DNA of 64,000 nt from Planctomicrobium piriforme (lineage in GTDB: Bacteria > Planctomycetota > Planctomycetia > Planctomycetales > Planctomycetaceae). Position 1 is the first letter of the stretch, and each line of letters starts with the position of its first letter. Shown here in pieces: positions 18,424-27,398 of this stretch. Below the pieces are notes generated by a model. It saw nothing but the letters and a program-made list of their open reading frames with translations, was not told the DNA's origin and made no database searches. The stretch spans positions 310,001-374,000 of the forward strand of contig NZ_FOQD01000002.1 of the NCBI RefSeq assembly GCF_900113665.1. The letters are read 5' to 3'. The position numbers and the translations under genes are program-made.

Positions 18424-19872
18424 ATGCCAAGACTCCTGCTGATCGACGACGACAAGGCCATCATTCCCCAACAAGTGCGGCTCGCGTTTGCGGCTACAGA
18501 GTATGAAATCAAAGTCGCCCCGACTGCGGCCGAAGGTCTGAGCCTGTTTCAGTCCTGGGCTCCCGACGTCGTCATTCTGGATCTACGGCTTCCGGATTCG
18601 ACGGGATTGGAACTGTTCCGCAAGCTCCGGGAAATCGACCGTCGCACTCCCGTCGTGTTCGCCACGATGACCAAAGGGGCCGACGAAGCCATCGAAGCGA
18701 TGAAACTGGGGGCGTTCGATTACCTGTTTAAGCCGCTCGATTTGAAGGAGTTGCAGAAAATCGTCGGCGAGGCGCTGCTGGTCTCAAAGCGGATGCGGGA
18801 GCCTGCCGTTGTCGCTGCCGATGTCGAGGATTCGCCCGCTGACGGGGCGATCATCGGAAGCTGCCCGCAGATGCGGGAAGTGTACAAAGCCATTGGACGC
18901 GTCAGCGCCCAGGACGTGCCGGTCCTGATCACCGGCGAGAGCGGCACTGGCAAAGAATTGGTCGCGCGGGCAATTTATCAGCACAGCGCTCGCTCTCAAG
19001 GGCCGTTTCTGGTGCTCAATTGTGCGGCGATTCCTGAGCAACTGCTGGAGAGCGAACTGTTCGGGCATGAGAAAGGGGCCTTTACCGGGGCCGACCGTCG
19101 CCGCATCGGGAAGTTCGAGCAGGTCAACGGAGGAACGCTCTTTCTGGATGAAATCGGAGACATGCCTGCCGGGCTGCAGGCCAAGATGCTGCGGGTGTTG
19201 CAGGAGCAGCAGTTCGAACGGGTCGGCGGCAACGAAACGATTCAGACGAATGTCCGCGTCATCGCCGCGACACATCGGGATTTGCGCGCCTGGTCGCAGG
19301 CAGGGAAATACCGTCCCGACCTCTACTACCGACTGAGCGTGTTTACGATTCATCTGCCTGCGCTGCGGGAACGGGGCAACGATCTCGAAGCCCTCGTGCG
19401 CTACTATGTTCGCCGTTTGAGCGCAGGGTTTAACCGGGAAATTCACGACGTTTCCGCAGAAACTCTGGCTCGGCTGCAGTCGTACAACTGGCCCGGCAAC
19501 ATTCGCGAATTGCAGAGCGTCCTCAAGCAGGCGCTGCTGCATGCCAGCGGAGACGTGCTGCTTCCTTCTTTTCTGCCGCAACTGGGTGAAGCGGGGGCGG
19601 CGCCGGCACCTGCGATGTCGGACGCGCAGCAGTTCGATCTGACCGGTTTCATCAGCGAACATCTGACCGCCGATGCGACGGAACTTCACGACACCGTCCA
19701 CCGGCAGGTCGACCGCATTCTGCTCACAAAAGTGTTGGAGTTTACAGGCGGAAACCAGTATCAGGCCGCGCGAGTACTCGGACTTTCGCGTCAGACGTTA
19801 CGGACTCGACTGAGAGAAATGAAAATTCAGGTGACGCAGACCATTGCACATGGCGAAGACCACGACGAATAG
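18424..19872 (+). CDS. NtrC-class sigma-54-dependent response regulator
   Basis: 482 aa from the ATG at 18424; a TTG at 18415 is a weaker alternative. Receiver domain 1-120 with acidic pocket LLIDDDK and phosphorylation site Asp53 (VVILDLRLPDSTG). Sigma-54 activator AAA+ domain about 140-375: Walker A GESGTGKE, the sigma-54 contact loop GAFTGAD, Walker B GTLFLDEIGDMP and arginine-finger region RPDLYYRL. The C-terminal Fis-type helix-turn-helix is QAARVLGLSRQTLRTRLREM. It should activate RpoN-dependent promoters in response to phosphorylation, probably by the divergently encoded hybrid kinase. Target genes are unknown; I found no convincing -24/-12 promoter in the window by eye. Confidence 0.95.
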   Translation: MPRLLLIDDDKAIIPQQVRLAFAATEYEIKVAPTAAEGLSLFQSWAPDVVILDLRLPDSTGLELFRKLREIDRRTPVVFATMTKGADEAIEAMKLGAFDYLFKPLDLKELQKIVGEALLVSKRMREPAVVAADVEDSPADGAIIGSCPQMREVYKAIGRVSAQDVPVLITGESGTGKELVARAIYQHSARSQGPFLVLNCAAIPEQLLESELFGHEKGAFTGADRRRIGKFEQVNGGTLFLDEIGDMPAGLQAKMLRVLQEQQFERVGGNETIQTNVRVIAATHRDLRAWSQAGKYRPDLYYRLSVFTIHLPALRERGNDLEALVRYYVRRLSAGFNREIHDVSAETLARLQSYNWPGNIRELQSVLKQALLHASGDVLLPSFLPQLGEAGAAPAPAMSDAQQFDLTGFISEHLTADATELHDTVHRQVDRILLTKVLEFTGGNQYQAARVLGLSRQTLRTRLREMKIQVTQTIAHGEDHDE

Positions 19873-20014
19873 CCGCTCGACTGTCAATATCAAGACGAGT
19901 GCGGGTTCCGGCGCATGACTTGCTGAATGAACTGCTGGCAACAACGGCGGCGACCTGTCGGCTGGACGGTTGATCGCCGATTCATGTGCAGCATTGTTCG
20001 CAGGATTCGTTCGC

Positions 20015-20974
20015 GTGTCTGTTCCGGTGCAACTTGAGCCCGCGGCTGAACGCTTTCTCGCTACCGTGGCACAGCAGTCGCCCCCTTGTGAGGGCCAGCC
20101 TGAAGTCGAGCGGCAGCGTCTGGAAGAAATTCAGCAGCGAGCTCCAATCAATCCGCAGGTCGAAGTCGAACATCGAATTATTGCCGCCGGGCCGAAGCGA
20201 CAGTTGTCGATGAAAATTGTGCGACCTCGTCAATCTCGGGCTTTGTTGCCTCCGATCCTGTATCTGCATGGGGGCGCATGGGTGTACGGAAGTTTCGAGA
20301 CGCATGGGCGTCTGGTCCAGGAATTGTGCCTGGGAGCTCAGGCAGCAGTCATTTTCGTCGATTACAACCTGTCGCCTGAATCGACTCATCCCACCGCCGC
20401 GGCCGAAAGTTATGCGGCACTCACCTGGATCGCGGAAAACGGACGACAAAACGGGCTCGACCCGTCCAAGCTGACTGTTGCCGGCGACTGTGTCGGCGGG
20501 CACCTGGCGGCTTCCATTGCTTTACGTTCACAACAGTATTCCGGGCCAGTGATTCAGCGACAACTTTTGTTCTATCCAGTTCTCGACCCCCACTGCGACA
20601 GCGATTCTTATTGTCAATTCGCGACAGGTTATGGCCTCCGTCGGGACGTGATGCAGCGCTGCTGGCAACTGTCGCTGGGAAATGCCGTTGAACAAAAAAC
20701 CGTGAGCGACTTCCCGCTGAACTGCTCCATGTCGCAACTGCGACGAATGCCGCCGTCACTCATCATCACCGCAGAGGCGGACGTCGCTCGCGACGAAGGG
20801 GAACTGTACTCCGTCCGACTGCGTGCCGCCGGCGTGCCCACGACTCAGGTGAGATTCCAGGGAACGCTTCACGATTTCTTGATGCTCAATCCTCTCGCAC
20901 ACTCAGCCGCAACACGCGGTGCAATGATGCTGGCGATGAACTGGCTGCGAGAAGGTTTTGCGTCGCGCGCCTGA
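20015..20974 (+). CDS. HSL-type alpha/beta hydrolase with Cys at the nucleophile elbow
   Basis: 319 aa from a GTG at 20015, preceded by AGGA; a TTG at 19970 in frame is possible. The hormone-sensitive-lipase family signature LHGGAWVYG (about residues 84-92) gives the oxyanion hole. The elbow reads AGDCVGGHLA: the expected Ser is a Cys (about residue 159, codon TGT at 20489-20491). The Asp (ITAEADVARDEG) and His (GTLHDFLML) are in place. Other alpha/beta hydrolases, such as dienelactone hydrolase, use Cys, so it may be active on a different bond, or be impaired as an esterase. A family member with normal Ser is at 33512-34483. Stand-alone gene with no obvious partner. Confidence 0.88.
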   Translation: MSVPVQLEPAAERFLATVAQQSPPCEGQPEVERQRLEEIQQRAPINPQVEVEHRIIAAGPKRQLSMKIVRPRQSRALLPPILYLHGGAWVYGSFETHGRLVQELCLGAQAAVIFVDYNLSPESTHPTAAAESYAALTWIAENGRQNGLDPSKLTVAGDCVGGHLAASIALRSQQYSGPVIQRQLLFYPVLDPHCDSDSYCQFATGYGLRRDVMQRCWQLSLGNAVEQKTVSDFPLNCSMSQLRRMPPSLIITAEADVARDEGELYSVRLRAAGVPTTQVRFQGTLHDFLMLNPLAHSAATRGAMMLAMNWLREGFASRA

Positions 20975-21336
20975 AGCCTGCGCGGTCACCGTCAGGCGAC
21001 CTTTCTAAAACGGAAATCACAAGAGCGGCGAAACGCTGACCACGGTGGTCATTTTCTGTGCTGACCAGAGACCTCCAGAACGAATCCTTCTTCAAGTAGA
21101 GACCGCTCGAATGTGAGAGGTGATGGCGTTCCTCGCAGATTTTGCCGTCTCATGCGAGTGATTTTCTGATTCTGAGACCTTTTTTCTTCAGCGGCATACT
21201 TGTTGCCAAATGCTCTCTCGCTCACAGCGATTCAGTGACGCCGGAAACAATTCCATGATCTCTCTGGAATGCCTCGGCAGACGTTGCCCGAGTGCGACGG
21301 TGTGAATCGCATCTGAACTGATCTAAGGAGACGACC
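20975..21336. other. Intergenic region of about 360 bp
   Basis: Between the hydrolase and the bicupin gene. I see no supported coding frame, tRNA or strong hairpin. A good ribosome site, AAGGAG, sits just before the GTG at 21337. The promoter of the bicupin gene is presumably here but cannot be assigned by eye. Confidence 0.4.
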
Positions 21337-22503
21337 GTGCCTGGTTACGACCGCCGCGAGTTTTTTACAGGTGCTGCAATGTTCGCCGCCGCGGCCACTG
21401 CCGTTCTGCTGAATCAGAGTGAGTCTGAAGGGGGCGACCCCAGCTTCATGAATAACGTGCCCGACCCTGTGACCTCAGGGGACGAGTTGCCGACGTTCAA
21501 ATTCGAACTCGAAAAGTCGACAGGCAAGGTCATCGGCAAGAGCTCCGGGAAGGAAGCGACCGTTAAGCAATTGCCGATCTCCAAAGGGATTGCTGGCGTT
21601 TCCATGCGACTGGAACCGGGCGCAATGCGGGAACTCCATTGGCACGCCACCGCCGCGGAATGGGCGCTCGTACTCGAAGGCCGGGTACGTACCACAGTGG
21701 TTTCTCCGGACGGCACGGCCGAGACTAATGATTTTCAACCGGGGGATGTGTGGCTGTTTCCTCGCGGGCATGGTCACATGCTGGAGTGCCTGGGAAAGGA
21801 GCCTTGCCACTTCATTCTGATCTTCGACAACGGTTACTTCTCGGAGTTTGGTACGTTCAGCATCTCCGACTGGATCGGCCATGTCAGTCCCGAGTTGCTG
21901 GCAAAGAACTTTGGCGTGCCGGCATCAACATTCGAAAGTTTTCCGAAAAAGGAAGTGTACTTTGCCCGCGGCGAAGTACCTCCGGAAACTCCCGAGACCC
22001 CGTTGCAAGGTCTCACGGTCCCTCCCCTTACGCATAAGTACGAACTTCTCTCACAGCCCCCGTATCGGACATTCTCAGGCGGCCGCGAATGGCGCGTCGA
22101 TTCCAGCAACTTTCCCATCTCGACCACCATCACCGGCGTCGTGCTGGAACTGGAGCCCGGCGCCATCCGCGAATTGCATTGGCATCCGACGGCCGATGAA
22201 TGGCAATATGTGATCGCAGGAGACATCAGCGTCACCCTGTTCGGATCGAATGCCCGCTATCGCGTGGAGACCTTGCACAAAGGGGATGTAGGGTACATCC
22301 CCCAGGGATTCGGCCATTCGCTTGAGAATGTCGGCAAAGAGACCTGTCGCATCCTGATCGGCTTCAACACCGGCCACTATCAGACGATCGATCTGTCTCA
22401 GTGGATCGCGGCCAATCCAACGAATGTCCTCGCCACCAACTTCAGCAAGCCCTCCAGCTTGTTTGAACGGTTTCCGAAATCGGACCTGTTCATCACCCAA
22501 TAG
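21337..22503 (+). CDS. Bicupin oxalate-decarboxylase-like protein, exported
   Basis: 388 aa from GTG 21337 with AAGGAG upstream. N-terminus DRREFFTGAAMFAAAATAVL looks like a twin-arginine signal. Two cupin domains each carry a full Mn site: H101, H103, E108, H147 (RELHWHATAAEW, FPRGHGHML) and H281, H283, E288, H327 (RELHWHPTADEW, IPQGFGHSL). This is the layout of oxalate decarboxylase, which splits oxalate to formate and CO2. The active-site lid, SENST in the Bacillus subtilis enzyme, reads SEFGT at 169-173, keeping the Glu that donates the proton but changing the neighbours. Whether it acts as decarboxylase or oxidase cannot be told. It is followed by a Dps gene. Confidence 0.85.
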   Translation: MPGYDRREFFTGAAMFAAAATAVLLNQSESEGGDPSFMNNVPDPVTSGDELPTFKFELEKSTGKVIGKSSGKEATVKQLPISKGIAGVSMRLEPGAMRELHWHATAAEWALVLEGRVRTTVVSPDGTAETNDFQPGDVWLFPRGHGHMLECLGKEPCHFILIFDNGYFSEFGTFSISDWIGHVSPELLAKNFGVPASTFESFPKKEVYFARGEVPPETPETPLQGLTVPPLTHKYELLSQPPYRTFSGGREWRVDSSNFPISTTITGVVLELEPGAIRELHWHPTADEWQYVIAGDISVTLFGSNARYRVETLHKGDVGYIPQGFGHSLENVGKETCRILIGFNTGHYQTIDLSQWIAANPTNVLATNFSKPSSLFERFPKSDLFITQ

Positions 22504-22608
22504 TTCGTGTGTTTGGGTCAGGCTGTCGCAGGTCGAATTCAGGGATGCATTCGACCTGCGGCATCCGTTGCCAGCTGAGTTCACCATCCAATGCATCAGG
22601 AGAGAATA

Positions 22609-23130
22609 TTGAAGACCACATTGTCATCCCCAGCGACTCAAGACGTGGCACGTTCGCTGAAAACGCCGACCGACATCGCCGAGGAAGGGGTCGCCGCCAT
22701 CTCGGAAGAACTACGAACGTTGCTGGCCGACGTCATGGCGTTGTATGTGAAGACGAAGAACTTTCACTGGCACATGAGCGGACCTCATTTTCGGGATTAC
22801 CACCTGTTGCTGGATGAACAGGGCTCCCAGATTTTTGAGATGACCGACGACATCGCCGAACGAGCCCGCAAACTCGGCGGGACTTCGATCCGATCGATCG
22901 GACAGATCAATCGTCTCCAGCGGCTCAAGGACAACGATCAGGACGACGTCCGTCCGCAGGAGATGTTGTCGGAACTGATGTCCGACAATCAGCAGCTCAC
23001 CGCGTTCATGAGGGCGACGCACGCCGTCTGCGACGAGCATGGGGACGTCGCCACCGCTAGCCTGCTGGAGAACTGGATCGACCAGACCGAACGGCGCACC
23101 TGGTTTCTGTTCGAAGCGGCGGACGAGTAG
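22609..23130 (+). CDS. Dps/ferritin-like DNA-starvation protein
   Basis: 173 aa from a TTG at 22609, which has AGGAGAG a few bases upstream; an ATG at 22591 is in frame but lies before this site. The Dps ferroxidase signature is clear: KTKNFHWHMSGPHFRDYHLL then LDEQGSQIFEMTDDIAERA, giving the His, Asp and Glu of the inter-subunit iron site. Length is that of Dps. The protein should form a 12-mer that oxidises Fe2+ with peroxide and stores it. It lies 105 bp downstream of the bicupin gene and 146 bp upstream of the flavin reductase, in a plus-strand run of redox-related genes. Confidence 0.93.
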   Translation: MKTTLSSPATQDVARSLKTPTDIAEEGVAAISEELRTLLADVMALYVKTKNFHWHMSGPHFRDYHLLLDEQGSQIFEMTDDIAERARKLGGTSIRSIGQINRLQRLKDNDQDDVRPQEMLSELMSDNQQLTAFMRATHAVCDEHGDVATASLLENWIDQTERRTWFLFEAADE

Positions 23131-23276
23131 CATCCCATTGGGGAGATTCGTCTGCACTGCTTTTGACTGCGGATCGACTCCCGAAGCCCTTCTTATCGAC
23201 GTCAACTGATGTTGATTGTCCACCCCGCCCGCTCAGTTGGGCCAGAGCATCGGCTCGCTCACATCAGGGAGATTCT

Positions 23277-24368
23277 GTGATCACTGACAACGAAGTCCTC
23301 TTTCGCCCGCTGCAGATCGGCGCGATCACCATTCCGCACCGGATTGTGATGGCTCCTCTCACCAGAGCCCGAGCGACTGAACGTGTGCCCAACGCTTTGA
23401 TGACCGAGTATTACCGTCAACGGGCCGGGGCGGCTCTCATTATCTCCGAAGCAACCGCAATCAGCGAGCAAGGCTACGGCTGGCACGGGGCGCCAGGAAT
23501 TGACTCGGATGAGCAGGTGACCGGCTGGAAGCAGGTGACGGACGCCGTTCATCAGGCCGGCGGAAAGATGTTTCTGCAATTGTGGCACATGGGCCGCGTT
23601 TCTCATCCGGACTATCACAACGGACGCCTGCCTGTTGCTCCCAGTCCGCTGGCCGCCATCGGCGAGGCGCATACTCCGACTGGAAAAAAGCCATACGTGG
23701 TGCCGCATGAACTGACCAGAAGCGAAATCGCCGACATCGTCGCGGACTATGCGGCGGCCGCTCGTCGTGCCCGCGACGCCGGCTTTGACGGCGTCGAGAT
23801 TCACGGCGCGAATGGCTATCTGATCGATCAGTTCCTGCGGAGTTCGTCGAATCAACGGACTGACGATTACGGCGGCTCCATCGAGAACCGCCTCCGTTTT
23901 CTCCGCGAAGTGGTGACGGCCGTGACCGCAGCCTGGTCTTCCGATCGTACCGGAGTCCGTTTGAGCCCGACCATGAATGGCGGCGGAATCAGCGACAGTG
24001 ATCCCGTTTCACTGTTCACGCAGGCGGCAAAGATGCTCAATCCATTCCGGTTGGCGTACCTGCACACAGCCGAATCCATTCGCCCTGGCCGGCTGTTCAA
24101 TCCCGATGCTCCCCGCGTGACGCCGTACATCCGCGCCGCGTTCCAGGGCGTACTGTTCACCAACGGCGGATATGATAAACAAACGGCCGCTCAAGCGATT
24201 CGCGAAGGCGCTGCGGATGCCATTGTCTTCGGGCAAAAGTTCATCGCCAACCCCGACCTGCCAGAGCGATTGCGGAACAATACTCCGCTCAACGAGCCGG
24301 AAGTGGACACCTACTACTCTCGCGGGTCGCACGGCTATGTTGACTATCCCGCACTGCCTGTGGCGTAA
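23277..24368 (+). CDS. Old Yellow Enzyme family NADH:flavin oxidoreductase (alkene reductase type)
   Basis: 363 aa from GTG 23277, preceded by AGGGAGA. The FMN-binding TIM barrel is recognisable throughout: LFRPLQIGAITIPHRIVMAP, EATAISEQGYG, LWHMGRVSHPDYH, the substrate-anion pair in EIHGANGYLIDQFLR, SSNQRTDDYGGSIENR and a late phosphate-binding FGQKFIANPDLP. This matches the NemA-like class that reduces activated alkenes, nitroesters and nitroaromatics with NAD(P)H. Substrate unknown. Followed 30 bp later by the ABM-domain gene; the two are probably co-transcribed. Confidence 0.93.
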   Translation: MITDNEVLFRPLQIGAITIPHRIVMAPLTRARATERVPNALMTEYYRQRAGAALIISEATAISEQGYGWHGAPGIDSDEQVTGWKQVTDAVHQAGGKMFLQLWHMGRVSHPDYHNGRLPVAPSPLAAIGEAHTPTGKKPYVVPHELTRSEIADIVADYAAAARRARDAGFDGVEIHGANGYLIDQFLRSSSNQRTDDYGGSIENRLRFLREVVTAVTAAWSSDRTGVRLSPTMNGGGISDSDPVSLFTQAAKMLNPFRLAYLHTAESIRPGRLFNPDAPRVTPYIRAAFQGVLFTNGGYDKQTAAQAIREGAADAIVFGQKFIANPDLPERLRNNTPLNEPEVDTYYSRGSHGYVDYPALPVA

Positions 24369-24398
24369 CAACAAATCGCCTTCAGCAAGGAAGCTGTC

Positions 24399-24956
24399 TT
24401 GACCACTTCACCTCAAGATCCACCGCAACCGGTCCATCTGGCCATTACATTGCGGGCACGCGAAGGGAAAGTCGCGGCATTGGAGGAGGCGCTGCTTCGT
24501 TTCGTCAAACGCTCTCTGGACGACCAAGGCGCCACCGGCGTGCATCTATTCCGGCCGGTCTCGGGCACCGACAACCGGGAATTTCAGTTGCATCGTTCGT
24601 TCCGGAGCGAAGATCACAAGCGTGACTTCTATCAGTCGGAAATGTATCAGCAGTATCAGCGCGAGACCGCGGACTTGATCGAAGGACCAGCTACCATTCG
24701 ACCCCTGCATGGGTTCGAGGCATTTTTCCGGGGCGGACATCAACCGCCTCCGCCGCGTTGGAAAATGGCCGTCGTCACTTGGCTGGGGGTCTTCCCTGCC
24801 GTCCTGCTATGGTCGCGACTTCTTTCGCCGCGGTTGACGGCACTGCACCCCGTCGCGGTCACAGCGATTGTGACCATGTTTGTCGTCATCACCCTCGCCT
24901 GGGTGATCATGCCCTGGCTGACGAAGCTCGCACGACCCTGGCTGCACGCGAAATGA
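24399..24956 (+). CDS. ABM-domain membrane protein
   Basis: 185 aa from a TTG at 24399 with AAGGAAG upstream. Residues about 10-105 look like an antibiotic-biosynthesis-monooxygenase (dimeric alpha-beta barrel) domain: HLAITLRAREGKVAALEEAL, FRPVSGTDNREFQLHRSF and the following HKRDFYQSEMYQQY. The rest has two membrane helices (about 122-140 and 150-172). ABM domains fused to two C-terminal helices are a known hypothetical type; activity unknown. The ABM part should be cytosolic. Same strand and close to the OYE gene. Confidence 0.8.
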   Translation: MTTSPQDPPQPVHLAITLRAREGKVAALEEALLRFVKRSLDDQGATGVHLFRPVSGTDNREFQLHRSFRSEDHKRDFYQSEMYQQYQRETADLIEGPATIRPLHGFEAFFRGGHQPPPPRWKMAVVTWLGVFPAVLLWSRLLSPRLTALHPVAVTAIVTMFVVITLAWVIMPWLTKLARPWLHAK

Positions 24957-25003
24957 TTTCACAACAAAAGCGCGCCGGTCAGAACTGAAGTGGAAACATC
25001 TCG

Positions 25004-26410
25004 CTATTTTGCTCCGCTCACGACAGGATTCGCGAAGCCGCTGGTGAACAGGACCGTCAAACCTTCCGATGCCGTCGGATGCGTCAGGACCGCGTCTCGC
25101 AGCAACGTGTAAGGCAAATTGCCGAGCATCGCCGTCTGCACACCCGCCATGAGTTCGCTCGCTTCAGCACAGAACGCCGCGAATCCCAGAATCCGGTCGT
25201 TCTCGCCGATCAATGCCTTCACAAAGCCTCGTGTCTCTGAGAGGGTTTGCATCCGCCCGATCCGCGCCGCAGGAATTCTGGCGACTCGATAGGCGATCTT
25301 TTGAGATCTGGCTTCCGCTTCGCTCATCCCCACACGGGCGAGCTCGGGGTCAGTAAACAGGCAGTAAGGAATAAGGCGACCAGTGGTCGTGCGGCCGCCG
25401 CTGGTAAGCTGACTCAAGACCACGCGAAAGTCGTCATAACCCACGTGCGTGAACTGCGGACTGCCGGCGCAGTCTCCCATGGCCCAAACCTCGACCGCAC
25501 TCGTTTGCAGTTTTTCGTTGACGCGGATGTAACCGCGGGCATCCAGTTCGATGCCTCCCTGATCGACTCCCAGCCGGTCGGTGTTGGGAGTTCGTCCTGC
25601 CGCCGCCAGGATGTCGGACGCAACAATCTCGCGCTCGCCTGACGCCGAGCGGACTTTCAGTCGAACTTCCTCACCAGAACGTCCCGCCACGCTCAACAAC
25701 TCAGCTTTCAGAATGACTTCAATGCCTTCGTCGTGCATCAGTTCCAGAAGAGCAGCGGAGACGTCCGGGTCTTCCCGATCCAGAAGTTGCGGACCCCGTT
25801 GCAGGATGGTGACCCTGCTGCCAAAGCGACGCATCGCCTGCGCAAATTCCAGTCCGACATAGCCGCCGCCGAGAACGACAAGATGCTCCGGCAGACGTTC
25901 GAGATTCAGTGCCTCGACATGCGTCATGGGTCTCGCCGCCGCGAGGCCAGGCACATTGGGGATGCTCGCACGTGAACCGACGCACAGGAAGACGCGCTCG
26001 CCCGCAAGCTGCCGAGTGTCGCCGCTTTGCAACTCGACCTGTACCGTCTTTGATCCGGTGAAACGTGCCTCACCGAGAATCAGCTCCGCACCGGTCGCTT
26101 TGAAATTATTGAGATGAATTGTGACCAGCTCTTCGACCATTTCACGTTTGCGTCGCGCCACGCCTGCCATGTCGACCTGCAGCGTCCCGCTCATGACTCC
26201 CAGGCCTGAAGAGGGATTAGCGAGCGAAACCGCCTTGGCACTGAAGATGACGTTCTTGCTGGGCAGGCAGGCAATGTTCGGGCACGAGCCGCCGATCATC
26301 GACCGTTCGACAATTGCGGTCTTCTGGCCCATTTTCGCCAGGTTCCAGGCCAGATACTTACCGGCCTCGCCGCTGCCAATGATGAGATTCTGATACTGCT
26401 CAATCGACAT
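25004..26410 (-). CDS. FAD-dependent pyridine nucleotide-disulfide oxidoreductase (mercuric reductase / lipoamide dehydrogenase type)
   Basis: 468 aa. FAD site LIIGSGEAGKYLAWNLAKMG at the N-terminus, redox disulfide GGSCPNIACLPSK (about residues 41-53), NAD(P) site VVLGGGYVGLEFAQ, second FAD motif VWAMGDCAGSP, and the dimerisation domain with THPTASEGL, the position of the catalytic His-Glu pair. All class I disulfide reductase motifs are intact. No N-terminal HMA domain and no C-terminal Cys pair, so mercury reduction is not supported. Electron acceptor unknown. Last gene of a long minus-strand run starting at the di-heme peroxidase. Confidence 0.9.
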   Translation of the reverse strand: MSIEQYQNLIIGSGEAGKYLAWNLAKMGQKTAIVERSMIGGSCPNIACLPSKNVIFSAKAVSLANPSSGLGVMSGTLQVDMAGVARRKREMVEELVTIHLNNFKATGAELILGEARFTGSKTVQVELQSGDTRQLAGERVFLCVGSRASIPNVPGLAAARPMTHVEALNLERLPEHLVVLGGGYVGLEFAQAMRRFGSRVTILQRGPQLLDREDPDVSAALLELMHDEGIEVILKAELLSVAGRSGEEVRLKVRSASGEREIVASDILAAAGRTPNTDRLGVDQGGIELDARGYIRVNEKLQTSAVEVWAMGDCAGSPQFTHVGYDDFRVVLSQLTSGGRTTTGRLIPYCLFTDPELARVGMSEAEARSQKIAYRVARIPAARIGRMQTLSETRGFVKALIGENDRILGFAAFCAEASELMAGVQTAMLGNLPYTLLRDAVLTHPTASEGLTVLFTSGFANPVVSGAK

Positions 26411-26473
26411 GCCGTCGGTCCCTTCAGCCCACAGAATGCGGGTACAACAAAGTCAGTCTCAGCGACTGGACTG

Positions 26474-27229
26474 TCAGATCTGGGCAGCGCCCCCATCGAC
26501 GAACAGTTCAGCTCCGGTCATGTAGCTGCTGTCGTCAGACGCGAGGAACACAACCGCCTTGGCAATCTCGTCCGGCGTGCCGGCCCGTCCGAGCGGCGTG
26601 GTTGCGGCTGCTTGTGCGACGAACCCTTTGATCTGTTCGTCGTTCATTCCGAGTTCGCTCTTATACGCAGGCGTGACGACGGTCCCCGGGCTCACCACAT
26701 TGACCCGAATGTTTTTGCCTTTCAGATCCACAGCCCAGGTTCTGGCGAACGACCGCAATGCCGCCTTGGTGGCCGAATAGACACTGAACCCCGGCAAGCC
26801 TTTGATCGAGACCATGGAACCGTTGAGCACGATGGAGCCGCCTGCTGCCATCAGCGGCAGCGCCTTCTGGACTGTGAACAAGGTGCCCCTCACATTGATA
26901 CTGAAATATTTGTCGAAGTGTTCTTCTGTGATTTCACCGAGCGGCTGAAAACCACCGCCGCCGGCATTTGCAAACAACACGTCCAGCTTTCCGAACTTGT
27001 CACGAATCGTCGCGTACAGGCGATCGAGGTCAGTGAGTTTCGACACGTCTCCCTGCACGCCGAACGTGTTGCCGCCAAGTTCTGCCACGGCCACATCCAG
27101 TTCCGCCTGACGACGGCCTGTAATAACAACCTGTGCTCCTTCGGAGAGAAACCGCTTTGCGGTCGCCAGTCCGAGCCCGCTGCTCCCCCCGGTGATGAGG
27201 GCAACTTTTTCAGCCAATTTCCCGGCCAT
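26474..27229 (-). CDS. Short-chain dehydrogenase/reductase
   Basis: 251 aa from the ATG at 27227-27229, which has GGAG upstream; an earlier in-frame start at 27274 lies within the repeat-rich gap. Classical SDR motifs: cofactor loop TGGSSGLGLA, NAGGGG, Ser in LNGSMVSIKG and the catalytic pair YSATK. The C-terminus ends MTGAELFVDGGAAQI. NAD(P)-dependent oxidation or reduction of an alcohol/ketone; substrate unknown. It lies 63 bp upstream of the disulfide reductase gene in the same direction. Confidence 0.92.
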   Translation of the reverse strand: MAGKLAEKVALITGGSSGLGLATAKRFLSEGAQVVITGRRQAELDVAVAELGGNTFGVQGDVSKLTDLDRLYATIRDKFGKLDVLFANAGGGGFQPLGEITEEHFDKYFSINVRGTLFTVQKALPLMAAGGSIVLNGSMVSIKGLPGFSVYSATKAALRSFARTWAVDLKGKNIRVNVVSPGTVVTPAYKSELGMNDEQIKGFVAQAAATTPLGRAGTPDEIAKAVVFLASDDSSYMTGAELFVDGGAAQI

Positions 27230-27275
27230 CGTTCTTACTCCTTCGGGACCAGTAGTGTCGTTTCTTGAACTCATT

Positions 27276-27398
27276 CAGTAGTACCAGGTTTTCAGTTGTC
27301 AGTATTCAGGTCAGATCGAGACGGCTGCGAAAACACAAGTCGTGATCATTTCAAATGTTTCAAACTGACAACTGAAAACTGACGACTGTGAACTACTG
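27276..27398. repeat. Inverted-repeat element between two genes
   Basis: Two exact 15-nt arms, TTTTCAGTTGTCAGT at 27289-27303 and ACTGACAACTGAAAA at 27364-27378, with further outer arms CAGTAG (27276-27281) and CTACTG (27393-27398). The element fills the gap between the isochorismatase-like and SDR genes and touches the stop of the former. It may be a small non-coding mobile-type repeat or an mRNA processing structure. No coding frame is supported inside. Confidence 0.65.

Noticed and set aside
25004..26410. Calling the disulfide oxidoreductase mercuric reductase (MerA)
   Set aside because: No HMA domain, no C-terminal Cys pair and no mer genes nearby.
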